A DNA stretch of 64,000 bases, taken from contig CALSFV010000223.1 in assembly GCA_943737045.1 (NCBI GenBank), positions 434,001 through 498,000 on the forward strand. The letters are read 5' to 3'. A program made the translations under genes and the position numbers. The notes beneath the pieces were generated by a model. It did no database searches and had not been told where the DNA came from. It worked only from the letters and a program-made list of their open reading frames with translations. How positions within the stretch are numbered: the first letter of the stretch is position 1; each line of letters begins with the position of its first letter. Below are positions 11,128 to 23,309 of the stretch, piece by piece. This stretch comes from Parapristionchus giblindavisi. Lineage: Eukaryota > Nematoda > Chromadorea > Rhabditida > Diplogasteridae.

Positions 11128-11860
11128 TACGCAGTAGGGCGGCGAGAATTGCTCTCGAATGAGCCTGTTTTGTAGTCTCTATCGAGTCGAGGTCAAATGG
11201 AGAGGATATTCGTTCCCCTTGGCAGTCTCTATCTCTCTCCCTCGGATAATCGTTTTTAGGTCGAATCGAAGTCGAGTCGAGCGTTTTTCAAGGCCGTGTT
11301 TGAACAAAACTAGACAAATTATGCATATTTGAAATCAGCATAACGAGATCTTTAAAATGATAGACAATTCGCATCAAATAATTCAAATTCAAATTTCTCT
11401 TTTTCTTTGATGAGTACCGTATCCCAATACAGTAAATGGGATATGAGTGAGATTGAAGAGTTTGAATCTGATGACGAATTGGAACTTTAATAATAGTTTT
11501 GCCATAATGATTGTTATCAAATTAATATTATTATTGTATCATAAACCAACAAATTATTAACAAAACATTTTTTGAAAAAAATTGTTAAATTTGGCTTCGT
11601 TTTATAGCACTTAATGAGCTCATGTCAGAAGTTTAAAAAGTTTTGAATTTGGTCAATGCAGCGCTGAGAAAAACCTTTCCATTCGATTTCGACTCGACTG
11701 TTTTTTGACTATTCGAGACCATGACCCCCTCTCCCGGCTCATTCGATGAGAGAGAGATCGTAAATGCCTCTCTCCCCGATAACTCGGCCAAGACTGCCAG
11801 TGGGAACGAATACTCTTGCGCCATTCTTGCCACCCTACTACGCAGTGATAATCAGCATAG
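11128..11860. mobile_element. Diverged foldback element
   Basis: Imperfect inverted ends (CTACGCAGTAGGGCGGCGAG and GCCACCCTACTACGCAG) and shared inner phrases such as ATTCGTTCCC. No gene seen. Lies between the left peptide gene and the tRNA-like element; not in the right arm. Confidence 0.6.
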
Positions 11861-11985
11861 TCGACTTAGACAAATTCAATTTTCAAAGTCTGCTATTTAT
11901 CGATTTTGTAAATGTTAACCCTGTCTCATATCCGCCGCACGATAAATAACTTTTCACAGGCGGAGATGTTGTCTCTATTGTCAAC

Positions 11986-12057
11986 CTGACCGTGGCGTAG
12001 TGGTAAGCGCGCGGACTCATCACTTTTTGCACACGGGTTCGATTCCCCCGATAACAT
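11986..12057 (+). pseudogene. tRNA-like sequence with A and B boxes
   Basis: A perfect A box (TGGCGTAGTGG, 11,993-12,003) and B box (GGTTCGATTCC, 12,036-12,046) stand at normal tRNA spacing. A 4-bp D-stem can form, but the acceptor and anticodon stems do not pair. The anticodon region contains CTCATCA, as in a Met-type tRNA. A second copy of its 3' part lies inverted at the other end of the foldback element (B box 13,054-13,064). It may be the pol III head of a short retroelement or a tRNA gene captured by the element. Confidence 0.5.
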
Positions 12058-13053
12058 TTTTTGTCTCTATGTAATTCAAGCAAAGAAATTGCTGTTTCAA
12101 TGAAAATCAAGTTCAAAAATCAATTTCTTTCTGTTTTTGCAACTTTTTCAACTGTATCTCATTTTTATTTGATGTGTCTATAATATTTTCAGGAGCAGGA
12201 ACTTTCATAATCCACTTGAACATATTTATATGTGTTGTACAGTCCCGCACGTTCGCGCTCCCTAAACGCGGCCCCACGCGGCCCGCGGGGGCCGCATCAT
12301 GCCGCATCGGTGAATAATTTTTTTCAAACATCTCATTGGTTGTGATCGTTGTATCATCAGATAATATTAATATCACTGCAGAAACGAAAATTTTTGGTTG
12401 AGTGTGGACAGCGTCGCACGTTCGCCCTCCCTAAACGCGGCAGGTTGCGCCCCCCCCCCCCCCCGCGGCCCGCTGCGTGCCGCATCATGCCGCATCGATG
12501 AATATTTTTTAAAACAATTCGTTGTTTTTGATGGTTGCATCATCAAATAAAGGTGCGGACATGATGATGCAACGATCGCAAACAAATGAAATGTTTCAAT
12601 TAAAAAAAATTATTCATCGATGCGGCATGATGCGGCACCCCGCGGTCCGCGTGCCGCGGGGGGGGGGGGGGCGTTTAGGGAGCGCGAACGTGCGGGACAG
12701 ACATGCTTATCGTGGTGGGAGTCAGTCATGCCAACTCATGGGTCCCCTTCTTTAATGGGTGTCACTGCAAAGGTAGTTTCTGCCTTTTTGAAATTGGAAT
12801 TGAAATTGAAAATGTTGAAATTCGCATATTTATAATTAATTGGTTGAATATTTATGTTAATGTTTTCAATAATTTCGATAAAGTTTTTATTAATTTTTTT
12901 TCTTCATTATTTGCAGATTTGCAACAAGGTAAAGATAACAAAAGACAGTTGAAAAAGTTGCAAAAACAGAAATAAATTGATTTTTGGACTTGATTTTCAT
13001 TGAAACAGCAATTTCTTTGCTTGAATTACATAGAGACAAAAAATGTTATCGGG
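12053..13053. mobile_element. Foldback element with GC-rich triplicate
   Basis: Inverted ends of about 100 bp (TTTTTTGTCTCTATGTAATT and complement) join tRNA-like sequence at both outer ends. Inside, a GC-rich block (GCACGTTCGCGCTCCCTAAA, then GCCGCATCATGCCGCATCG) occurs three times: 12,240-12,310, 12,413-12,500 and inverted at 12,617-12,698. Left-arm specific. Confidence 0.7.
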
Positions 13054-14383
13054 GGAATCGAACCCGTGTGCAAAAAGTGATGAGTCCGCGCGCTTATAAC
13101 AATGAAATCGTAGTACACTCCCCGTGTCCGGTACTCTCTCCCACCGTTTTCCTTTCGTTTTTTTTGTTTTCATGAACACTACATAAAATCGAATCGAATC
13201 AAATCGGCACTCCAAATTTCTGAGACAAGTCAGGAGACCAACATGCATGCTCTTGATAATAGTGTTCAAACTGTAATACAGATAAAACCAATATTGTCAT
13301 GCTCCTTTAAACAAATTTATACTATTCTTTGAGATAAAACTCAACATCACGCTGCACAGGGGACAATCATTACAAAAAGGATGAAGGATAGACACGATAT
13401 ATCGAGGTATACGGTAGTAGATTAATATTGATCGATAATATGTATACGGTAGTAGATCAATCGATAATCGTCTATTTATTCTCTTTGTCCTAGCCACGAA
13501 GACTCTTCCATGCGAAGGTAAAGTCGGGACGATCTTCCGGTGCCTTAATTAATTACTGCGTAAGTTTATAATCTTTTCAAAATTTATTTATTCCAATAAG
13601 TTTTGCTCACAATCAAAGCAAAATCCAGAAAATTGATCCCTGACGGAAAAATTCAATTAGAGTTAAAGTAATGAAAGAATGGTTTTAAAGTAGGTTGTGT
13701 TAGAAAAGAAACTATGTAAAGACTTAATATCTAGAGATAAAAACGATCCAGTGTTTCGGCCCTGGTCCTAGACACTAGACCGGCCCGTGTGGGATGGGCC
13801 TCATCAGTAGATATATGAAGGACTGATTCCGGCACTTGATGAAAAGGAATTATTCATAATTTTAAAAGGAATTTCTCTGTGAATGTACCTAGTAGTTAGT
13901 ATGCAATAGGTTGTGCTCAAATCTTGCCGAAAAGAAAAGAAAAGCAGATAAAATTCTACATTTTTCATATACCCTGTAGGCTCTTTTCCTTTTCGTTTCG
14001 AATCTTTTGAACAGGGCCCACGAAGCTTGCGTCATGCATGACATACAAGGAGAATTTCGGGCCAAAGACTGACGAAGCTTCATGGGCACAATCCCAATTC
14101 TTACAATTTAATGATCTCTATCAAGCGCGGAACCAATTGGGAAGGAATGAGTGCAACTAAACGACTGATCAGTCTGGGCGTGCTGAGGTTCCATACAACC
14201 CGGTCTTCATGGATAGTGTTGTTTTAAGGAAAGAAACTAACGATAGCAACACAGTCCTTGTACAATGTAGCGAGAGATTTAGGCATCTTCTTTTCCGGTG
14301 GGAAGGGAAACATCTTCGATTCAATCTAAACATTTATTAATTAATTAATTTAAAAAAAATTTTTATGCCTTATTCGTCCTTAA

Positions 14384-14496
14384 AGGCGCTGAAACCTTTG
14401 TCAACGGTCTCTTCAACGGTCTATGCTCTCTCGTCGTTAAAGAATAGAGAAATAATGTGCGCAATGAAGAGACCATTGAGTGAGGTCACTCTCCCT
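14384..14496. mobile_element. TTAA-target MITE (AGGG ends), left arm
   Basis: 113 bp between TTAA copies (14,380-14,383 and 14,497-14,500). The right arm retains the empty site GTCC-TTAA-AGTC (near 43,187). Core: GAGAACAGAGAAATA-type hairpin. Relatives: about 597-740, 22,290-22,410, 35,632-35,754, 50,619-50,738, 51,405-51,516, 57,250-57,360, 63,060-63,170. Confidence 0.85.
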
Positions 14497-15196
14497 TTAA
14501 AGTCACGCGATAGGCATATTTGATATTGATTCATGATCTGTTTCAAGCTTGCTAGTCGTATTGAAAGTACAACTTCTAAGGCATGTAGAGAGAGAGAATG
14601 TCCGCTTTTCATACTTGACTCTCTCAATTTCCCATTGTCCCTCACGCCAATTACCATATAATATAAACAATATTCGACACCATATTCATCGATTTCTGGC
14701 GCCACTTTTCCCATTTTTGCTACTTTTGAATAGACACAAAACTAACCGCTTCAACGAGATCCAGCTCCTTGATGGGTTCCTCTTTATATCGATAGAACAG
14801 CTCCCAAAGGAACATTCCAAATCCCCACACGTCACTTTTCACCGTGTACACTCCCTGAATCAGGATATTTAGATCGGAAAAATCGATAAATCAATGCAAC
14901 CTTCTTTCTGGCTTCGGGTGCGATGTAGTTGACGTTGATGCCAGTCGTGTCGTTCGTCTGCAAACATTGAGCAATTTATGATCCTTTTCATACAGACAGA
15001 AACAAAAAAATAATGTATAAATTATTATTAATATTAAAATTAATATTATTAATATTATTATAACCTGCAGTGTATGGCCAATGAAAGCATTTCCGAACGA
15101 ATGGAGCTTGACCTTCATTGTATGAGTGAGAGCGATACTATCCGAACAAACATTACGATGGACAATCTATAAACAAACCATCTTTAGCTGGATGGC

Positions 15197-15510
15197 TACC
15201 GTACCCTCGCCATCACCCCCTGACTACCGTACCCAGACGCCGTATCCGGACTACAGTATCCTGATAACCGTGCCCGGTCTACAGTACCCTGGTAACCGCG
15301 CCCGGTCTACAGTACCCTTGTGATCGTACTCGGACTACAGTACCCTGGTGACCGTACCCGGTCTACAGTACCCTTGTGATCGTACCCGAAATACAGTACC
15401 CTGGTGACCGTACTCGGACTATAGTACCCTGGTGACCGTACCCGGTCTACAGTACCCTTGTGATCGTACCCGAAATACAGTACCCTGGCTACCGTACCCA
15501 TACGACAATA
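15197..15510. repeat. Intronic minisatellite, left kinase
   Basis: About eleven units of a ~27-bp repeat built on ACAGTACCCTGGTGACCGTA. It sits in the intron between the alpha-E exon and the catalytic-loop exon. Confidence 0.85.
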
Positions 15511-16365
15511 CCTTGTTTTGCTGTAGGAAGTTCATTGCTGAGAGCACTTCCATGGAGATCCTATCGAGCTCTTCTACAGTAATGTTCGGTTTTACAATGA
15601 CGAATCTCTTAAACAAAAAGATCTATGAAGACACAATCATTAATCTCTGTGATTTTGATTTTTCATTTCGATTGATTTCTGTTTTTATAAGATTAAAATG
15701 TACCTTGAGGGGACGACGCAGAAATTCATAGACACTGAGAAAGGGTCTCTCCTTGCAGCAATATCCGAGCATCGTAATAATGTGTTCGTGAGGATAGTGC
15801 AACAGGATATATCGTTCCTATAATTGCATCATTGAACTTGTGTTATTTAGCAGATTATTGACCAAGATGACACAAACTTGTGTTGTTTAGCAGGTTTTCA
15901 AAAAAAGTGTTAGCCGATTCACTCACATCTAAGAACTGTTTGACATTCTCATCTGACAGATGTACGAATGTGCATTGTCTGATCATACATCGAGTCCAGT
16001 CGGAAACAGCCTAAATTCAAATATTTTTTTTAAATTAAAAGACTCTGCCATGATCGCCGTTGAATAAATACAATGATTCAGAATGGTTTACGAATCGTGA
16101 TCCAATCATTTTTCGATATACGATATATTTATTTATTTAAAAGTAAAAATGAATTTACGACGAACCGAAGTCTTGTACTTTCCTCTGAACAAGTGACCAC
16201 AGAGTCTGGAAAGTCATATAGTTTAATAATTAATAATTAAATAATTAATACAGTAGTGACATGCTCGTCACTTCACGTTGGTTTAGAGCGTGCAGTAAGG
16301 GTGAAAGAGAGCTGCTCTAATGAACTTGAGAGCACTCTGGATTAGGGTTGGCAATAACGCTCAAG

Positions 16366-16413
16366 CATTGCGGGCCCGCAATGCTATATAAATCATTGCG
16401 GGCCCGCAATGAC
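16366..16413. repeat. 18-bp perfect palindromes, left arm group a
   Basis: Two copies of the self-complementary CATTGCGGGCCCGCAATG, about 30 bp apart. The group at 17,452-17,531 originally adjoined it and was separated by the element at 16,499-17,432. Confidence 0.85.
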
Positions 16414-16498
16414 TACTTTATTCCTATCTGGCCACTTTTTGTGATCGGTCGTTCTTCTGTTCTCTTCATTTTCCTTCGCTCTCTTGTTTCCTTGAGAG

Positions 16499-17432
16499 GG
16501 TGGGCATACACTTTGTCACTTCAATTTTGAATCCACAAATTTGGTACTTTTTATATATAACTGTAGAATTGTCACCAGCACATTTGCAAACATAGTTATG
16601 TAAATGTACACATTGGAACTGATTATAAGGAACTCTAATTTTGAATACGCAAATTTATAACTAGAAATTTGTAACCAGAAATTTGTAACCAGAAATTTGT
16701 AACCAAACATTTGTAACCAATACTTTGTAACCAGGAATTTGGAACCAAGGATTTGGAACCAAAAATTTGTAACCAAGCATTTGTAACCATCATATTTGAA
16801 CCGAGGAAGTAAATCCATCATTGTTTTGGTTAACGAAATTGCACTCAACGAATCTGATAAACTTAGAAACCTTATTTATTTAGGCTCATTAATAACAACA
16901 AGGAATGAAATCAATAGAAAGATCAATAGTCAATAGAATAGAATCAATAATAATCAATAATCAATAGAATAATCAATATAAACAATAGAATATTAAGGTC
17001 TATAAATAACAATAAATTACTTCTTGAATCTACCAATGGTTGATGATGCCCAATCAAGAAACGGGAGACCTGTAAGCTGACTACGATTGAGCTCAACGAT
17101 GGCAATCTCTTCGTAATGTTTTCTCAGTTTAGTTCTCCAGTTCTCCAAATATGATGGTTCCAAATCCTTGGTTCCAAATTCCTGGTTACAAAGTTTTGGT
17201 TACAAATGTTTGGTTACAAATTTCTGGTTACAAATTTCTGGTTACAAATTCATAGTTACAAATTTGCGTATTCAAAATTAGAGTTCCTTATAATCAGTTC
17301 CAATGTGTACATTTACATAACTATGTTTGCAAATGTGCTGGTGACAATTCTATAGTTCTATTTTTTCGTTTTCAATTTGCCAGTTTCAAAGTGTTGAGTT
17401 CCAATTTTTAAGTGACAAAGTGTATGCCCACC
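16499..17432. mobile_element. hAT-like foldback element, left arm only
   Basis: Terminal repeats GGTGGGCATACACTTTGTCA and its complement, with 8-bp target copies CTTGAGAG at 16,491-16,498 and 17,433-17,440. The right arm keeps the empty site (one CTTGAGAG, near 40,655). Arms contain a ~14-bp tandem motif (AAATTTGTAACCAG). No ORF. An 8-bp duplication points to hAT, though the ends are not canonical. Confidence 0.88.
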
Positions 17433-17451
17433 CTTGAGAGAACAGAAATCA

Positions 17452-17531
17452 TTGCGGGCCCGCAATGATTTTACGCCGCATTGCGGGCCCGCAATCACTA
17501 GCAATGAAAAGTCAATTCATTGCGGGCCCGC
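17452..17531. repeat. 18-bp perfect palindromes, left arm group b
   Basis: Three copies of ATTGCGGGCCCGCAAT-type palindromes with 10-25 bp spacers. Together with group a this arm has five copies; the right arm has six. Confidence 0.85.
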
Positions 17532-17666
17532 AACCCCCGAATAGCCAACTCTACTCTGGATGGACAGCCATTCTTTAAATTCGAGAGTTACATTCGAGTA
17601 TTAGACTATTAGACACCCCACAAGAAGAGCGACCTCTTTCGGAAGACTGTTGGATGCAGCTTACTA

Positions 17667-18137
17667 ATGCAGTGTTCAGAACTTGGAAAATGCAAGAAAA
17701 TGCAGAAAATGCTGTTCAGAAGTTCAAATGGAAAATGCCCGAAAATGCTCGATTTTGGCTCGAAAAAGACACTTTAAAAGCACTTTAAAAGCGTTGAAAC
17801 TCGTTTTTTTCTTGGAAAACAACTAAATTAGGTCATTTATAAAGTATGCTACTGAAATAAATAACGTATGGTCCTTTTTTGAGCAATTTAAGCCGAAAAT
17901 CAAAGAAAATGCAGCGAAAAATCAACTTAACGAGTCCATATTTAAAATTATCACTTATCATCAATAAAATGCGTCTACAACACTGTTTGCGACCCATAAA
18001 CGTCTATATTAAACAAAAATACCATTAAAATTTGCTTAAAATCCTCGAAAATGAGCATTTTCAGAGCATTTTCCGGCTGAACTTCTGAACAGCATTTTCC
18101 GCGTTTTTGTGCATTTTCCAAGTTCTGAACACTGCAT
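17667..18137. mobile_element. Foldback MITE (ATGCAGTGTTCAG ends), left arm
   Basis: Inverted ends ATGCAGTGTTCAGAACTTGG and complement surround about 470 bp of AT-rich sequence with repeated GAAAATGC units. The partner in the right arm is 39,956-40,426. Intronic in the kinase gene. Confidence 0.75.
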
Positions 18138-19714
18138 AAGCGAAGCCAAGTGCAAGAATTGGAATTCCATGCACACCAGAGTCCTCATCTTTGCGAACTC
18201 TTGATAAATGTGTTATAAATGAAATGAAATTAGGCTATCAGAACATCTTCCTTTTCAACAGCGCTCGAGTGAAAGGAGTGCGTTACGATACAAAAGGAGT
18301 GAGGCGAATGCCAGACGGGTTTGAGCGAGAGGTAGCAGAAATAGGAAAGAGTGGAATTGAAGAGTGAAACGTGTATTTCGCTATTTATTGCGCGTTGTAC
18401 ACAACATTTCATATCGTGCGTATACTTCGGAATGACCGGTCGCTTAACAGTTACGCCGTTTCTTAGTAGCGTAGTGGTCTATTTCCCGGCTTATCATACA
18501 TTCTCTGCTATGATTGAACCAACGAGACTTGTAAAATGGCCAATCATGACACGACCCTTTTAAACTAAAAACATCCTCAGGCTGCATGAACGGAGACTGT
18601 TTGCCAACAAACGTGACGTCACATGCGTAGTGGACGGAGAGTTTGCCAAAGATCAAAGATCAACGATTGTGACGTCACATTCATGCATACGCTGGATGGG
18701 AAACTTTAAAAAAAACTTACTCTTTATCAAAGTAATCATCGGAGATTTCAATTCGTTGGCGGTTAATCGAAGTTCCAATATTCTTGATCATATTCTTGAG
18801 CAGAGGACTGAAAAATAAGATTTACATAACTTTTTCAATGAAAAATCCGCAAAAATATGCCCGGAGAAGACTCTGAACTTGTCTCTCCACTTTAATCTCA
18901 AAAAGATGTTTAGCAATTTCAATTTTGTCACACCAACATGTATTTTCAATATTTTATTGCTTTGTTTTCATCATTTTGATAACGCATTTTCAGTATTTTG
19001 AATGAAAAAAAAGAATTAATGCACTGACCCAGGTTCGACGCTGAATTCCGAGTGATTTTTCTGATAGTACTTGATCAAATCAAACATCGATACCTTCAAA
19101 CAAACGAAGAATTATCGATACATAAATACAAAGCAAAAGTACATCCCGTAGAAATATCTCTTTTATTCTCTGCTCTCTACTCTCTCGCTCTTCGCTCTCG
19201 AGCTTCCAAATAGTTCGAGAAACTTGCAGAACATTGAGCTCTGCGTTAGCGGAGCTCACGGAGCTCAACTTGGGCCGGAGCGAAGCTCAACTTGCAGAAC
19301 TCACTTCTGGTTATTAATATTGCGTTTGATTTTTAAACACATTTGAAGTGGCAAAGACAAATATTTACTCGAGGAACTAATGACATTGGTGGAAAATAAA
19401 AAAATTATTATTATTATTATTAATATTTAGGTAATATTTTCCGTCTGAATACATACCTGCCTCTCTTTGAAATCGATATACCACTTATCCGGGACTGATT
19501 CTTCATATCCCACACGAATATGGCTGAAAGAAAGAGGGTGGTCATTCAAAAATTAATCGATCGATAATCAATCAATAATCAGAACCATACATGACATCGG
19601 GAGCAGCGCCCTTTCTCTTGCGAGCGACAACAGAAATGATGAATTCGGGCTTGAGACAGGCCTGAAAACAAGAACCAATCAATCTAACTTCATATAATCA
19701 GATTGCACACCCCG

Positions 19715-19815
19715 AGCTAATTTGAAACTCCCCGCTCTGGCAATATTCTCACCCTTTCTTTGTCAACGAGAGAGTATTGCCAGAGCGTAGAGTTTCAAGG
19801 AAGCTCGTGGTGCTC
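19715..19815. repeat. Hairpin repeat (TGGCAATACTCTC type), left arm
   Basis: A hairpin of about 100 bp: GAAACTCCCCGCTCTGGCAA and its near complement. The same repeat occupies the same kinase intron in the right arm (38,273-38,388) and third copy (51,283-51,404), so it predates all three; another copy is at 62,214-62,318. Confidence 0.75.
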
Positions 19816-20621
19816 CTATAAGCATGCACTACTTACAGCAGTCATACGGACGAGATAGTCACCAAGTCTCTTGAGCATCGCTGTGGCCTCGTCACGCGTG
19901 GAGAAGTGATGATACCATTTGAGATCATGAAGCTCCATTGCTTCGGTCTGGAATAATATACGCCGTTTAATCACATTTGCAATATATTTTTTATTAATTT
20001 TAATTATTTTACAATTTCGTATTTCATGGAAAAGGTTTAAAATAGTATAAAAATCTACGTGACGTAAATTCAACACTGTGCACAAGACTAATATAGTCCG
20101 CATAAAATTTACTTGTATAATTGCCTTTGCAACTATCGATCAACTCCTCACTTTTTCCTCCGTTCCTTCCTCACTCTCTCTCATCTACGTACTATCTCGT
20201 TTGGATTCCCTCTCAAAACATAAAAACACATTGTGGCTGTGACTGGCTACTCTCCTACCAAATAAACAAGTTTTTTTGCGGTCAATAACAGCAGCTCGTC
20301 GACTAATAATGGATTAATATGCATGTACTAGAATGGAAATTGTAAGCGGTAAAAGATTCGGTAACGGTAATTTACGGTGCGAAGAATCGGTAAAAATGGG
20401 TAATGGAAAAAATTTCCTCCCAACCCGGAGCCAGATCAATACCTCGTGATCGGCAATCCGTCGCATGACTGAATCATTCGCGTTCTGCTTGATAACTTCT
20501 TCTTCGTCCCAGATTATCGATTCTGTAAAGTGAAATTCATTATCATTTTGTATTGGACATGCCTATTGAACAAATGTAAATTTTTAATATTGTTATTATA
20601 ATTATTTTGAGCTAGAGGTTC

Positions 20622-21240
20622 GCATTCGTGCATTTGCACGACCGGATCTACAATGTTCGCAATGTTAAAATGATGATGGAAAGTCATTCGCAATGTTCGC
20701 AATGTTAAAATGATGATGAAAAGTCATTCGCAATGTTAAAATGATGATGAAAAGTCGATTTTGATAGATATTTTCGCGCAAAGTCGTACAATTGGGCAAC
20801 ATTTTCAGGCCATTTTGAAACTTTATGTCGTACATTTGGGCAACATTTTCAAGCCATTTTGAAACTTTATATCGGTTGTTTTAACCGGTAATTCAATGGG
20901 AATAAATGAGAATAAGTCGTGTGTGCGACTATGCACGATTAGTTTCTCAATTGATCTTTGATCTTAGTCTACATATGAAGACCTGCACTCCCCTCCCTCT
21001 TCTCTAACCCCTATTCCTACCACCCACTTTCCCGATTCTCTTATTCACTTATTTATTCTTTGTTTCAAATGTTGTCACATCTTTATTGGATGCATGATAA
21101 ATAAAAATAAATAAATAAATAAATTATCATGTTAAAATCGTTCGATTGACTTCTCATACCTTAATGAAAAAATAAGTTTGCGCGACCGCACGCTTGCGGA
21201 TATCTACTTTTCACTGTAATTGCTAATTGAACCAAATGTA
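20622..21240. repeat. Tandem and inverted repeat patch, left arm
   Basis: Three near-direct copies of CGCAATGTTAAAATGATGATG at 20,650-20,755 precede two copies of a unit with GTACA(A/T)TTGGGCAACATTTTC, then AT-rich sequence. The whole patch recurs inverted at about 36,810-37,430. No gene visible in it. Confidence 0.6.
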
Positions 21241-21314
21241 AAATTTTAATACTGCATTTATTTTTAAAAAGGTAAATATAAATCGAGTTATTCAAGGTAT
21301 ACGATGTCATGCTA

Positions 21315-21511
21315 CTCTGGTATTCCCAAACTAGTAGTCTATTTAAATTACGTGATTGATAGGAAGTTTAGTGCGCATTTACTGCACGTGAAAGAACATT
21401 TGACGAAATGCATTACAGTACACCCCTTGCAGTAAATTTACATTGAACTATTATAGAAGTAGACTTATAAGTGTGAATGATAAGTAAACTACTAGATTTG
21501 AAATACCAGAG
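21315..21511. mobile_element. CTCTGG-family MITE, left arm a
   Basis: 197 bp with CTCTGGTATT and AATACCAGAG ends and the shared GAACATTTGACGAAATGC core. Right-arm partner 36,534-36,730. Confidence 0.8.
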
Positions 21512-22289
21512 CAGTGACATTTCAAGACCAATTTGATTTATTTAAACATGAAAAACTAAACTTTTGAAATGCTTTTGAACTGTTCTCTCATCGATAAGCA
21601 AATGTGGCATTCCCATGTACAAAACGTCCCTGTTTGAATCGTCTATGATGGTTTTTTGAGGAGGATAGGTGGATTTTAGGAGTACTTTTTGGAGACCCTG
21701 TAGGCTAGCGATACGGTCAAAGTGCCATACATATAGGGAATAATTTCCGAACACTAGAATGGTCTCAGTTCGCGGCAACTAATACGGAATACTTTTTTTT
21801 GGCAACAGAACCTTGGAGGGGTGGCACGATTTCGTTTGCACTCGAACATTTTGTAGTTGGCGAAGCACCGATAAATAATAAAAATAAATAAATAATAAAA
21901 ATGACTTACTACAGGACGGAACTTTCGAATGCCTGCCGGTGGTATCATCTTGTTCAGGACTTCTAGAATTCATTAAATCATCTTCACTCATTGTCAGAAA
22001 AAATGTGTAACAAATCTATATACATACGCTCACACTTGCTCTTACAAGGGAAGCGCAACTGAAAACGTGATAGATCCCGAAAGTGACTCACATGGCTGGT
22101 CAGGGCTGAGGGGGAGATGGCCATACGTGATTTCAGAAGAAGGAGTGATTTCACGTATGGCCATCTCCCCCTCAGCCCTGATCAACCATCAGAGTCACTT
22201 TCGGGATCTAACACGTTTTCAGTTGTGCTTTGTTAGAATCAACATAAACTACATCTTATTGTTAGACATTACGCAGATTCTATTTCATT

Positions 22290-22410
22290 TTAAAGACACC
22301 GAAACCTTTGTCAACGGTCTCTTCAACGCTCTACGCTCTTTCGTTGCTAGAGAACAGAGAAATGTGTGCGCAATGAAGAGACCGTTGAGTGACGTAACAC
22401 TCCCTTTAAG
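22290..22410. mobile_element. TTAA-target MITE (AGGG ends), left arm 2
   Basis: Same family as 14,384-14,496: starts after TTTTAAAG, contains CTTTGTCAACGGTCTCTTCA and AGAGAACAGAGAAATG, ends ACACTCCCTTTAA. Partner at 35,632-35,754. Confidence 0.75.
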
Positions 22411-22555
22411 CATGTCGTCAGTGGTAAAAATATTTAAATATTCAAATATTAATATTCAATATTCCAAATATGTCCGAAACTAGCCTCTTTTTTACGTGGT
22501 TAACATGCACTACCACGTTCTAACGCGTACGAACACGCAGCAACTCGGGATCTTA

Positions 22556-22757
22556 CTCTGGTATTTCAACACTTAAGTCTACTTAAAATGCGTCACTGAC
22601 TTGAAGTTCACTTAAAGTCTACTTCAAGTGAGTGACGTCACTTTTCCACTTAAGTAAACTTGCGCCTCACTTTAAGTAGACTTACATTGTGACGTCACAC
22701 TTTAAGTAGACTTACGTTTCAAAGTGTAAGTACACTTCAAGTTTTGAAATACCAGAG
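22556..22757. mobile_element. CTCTGG-family MITE, left arm b
   Basis: 202 bp; ends CTCTGGTATTTCAA and TTGAAATACCAGAG, interior of TGACGTCAC and AAGTAGACTT units. Right-arm partner 35,287-35,488. Confidence 0.8.
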
Positions 22758-23309
22758 TACGCGCAATGCACTCAACACATACTACCAAGTACTAACACGT
22801 TCTACCACGTAGCAACTCGGCATCTTGCGCTCAATGTACTGATTATGAGAGAGAAAAAACCCTAGGGGGGGGGGTTACGGCGTAGGCACGTAACGCAAAT
22901 GTAACAGTGCAATACGAACTAGGGTTTTATCTCTCAGTGTGCACTCACCTGCAACCGGCACGTACAGATTCCTCAGACGCAAATTCATTGACCGGAGATG
23001 AACTCTGCAAGCGGCAATTAAAGATGGAGAACCACGAGTTTTTTTCGTAATAAGACTGTTCGGATAGAATGATAGAGATTCATTACACGAATCGAAAGAC
23101 ATATCTGATATTGATTCCCGATATGTTTAAAGCTATGAGCATTGAAAGTACAACTTTCAAGGCATGTACAGAGTGCTCATCGAATTTGCATACTTTCTCT
23201 CTCATTTTCTCATTATCCCTTACGCCAATTACCATATAATATAAACAATAGCCAGCATGCTTATCGTGGCGGGAGTCAGTCATGCCAACTCACGGGTCCC
23301 CTTCTTTAA

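Noticed and set aside
12373..12755. Short GC-rich frames around 12.4-12.7 kb
   Set aside because: They follow the triplicated GC block and homopolymer C/G runs, with no conserved codon pattern.
22067..22483. 138-codon frame and its mirror at 35,561
   Set aside because: It runs through an inverted repeat and a TTAA-target MITE inside kinase introns; it contains repeat sequence in mirror order and no domain.
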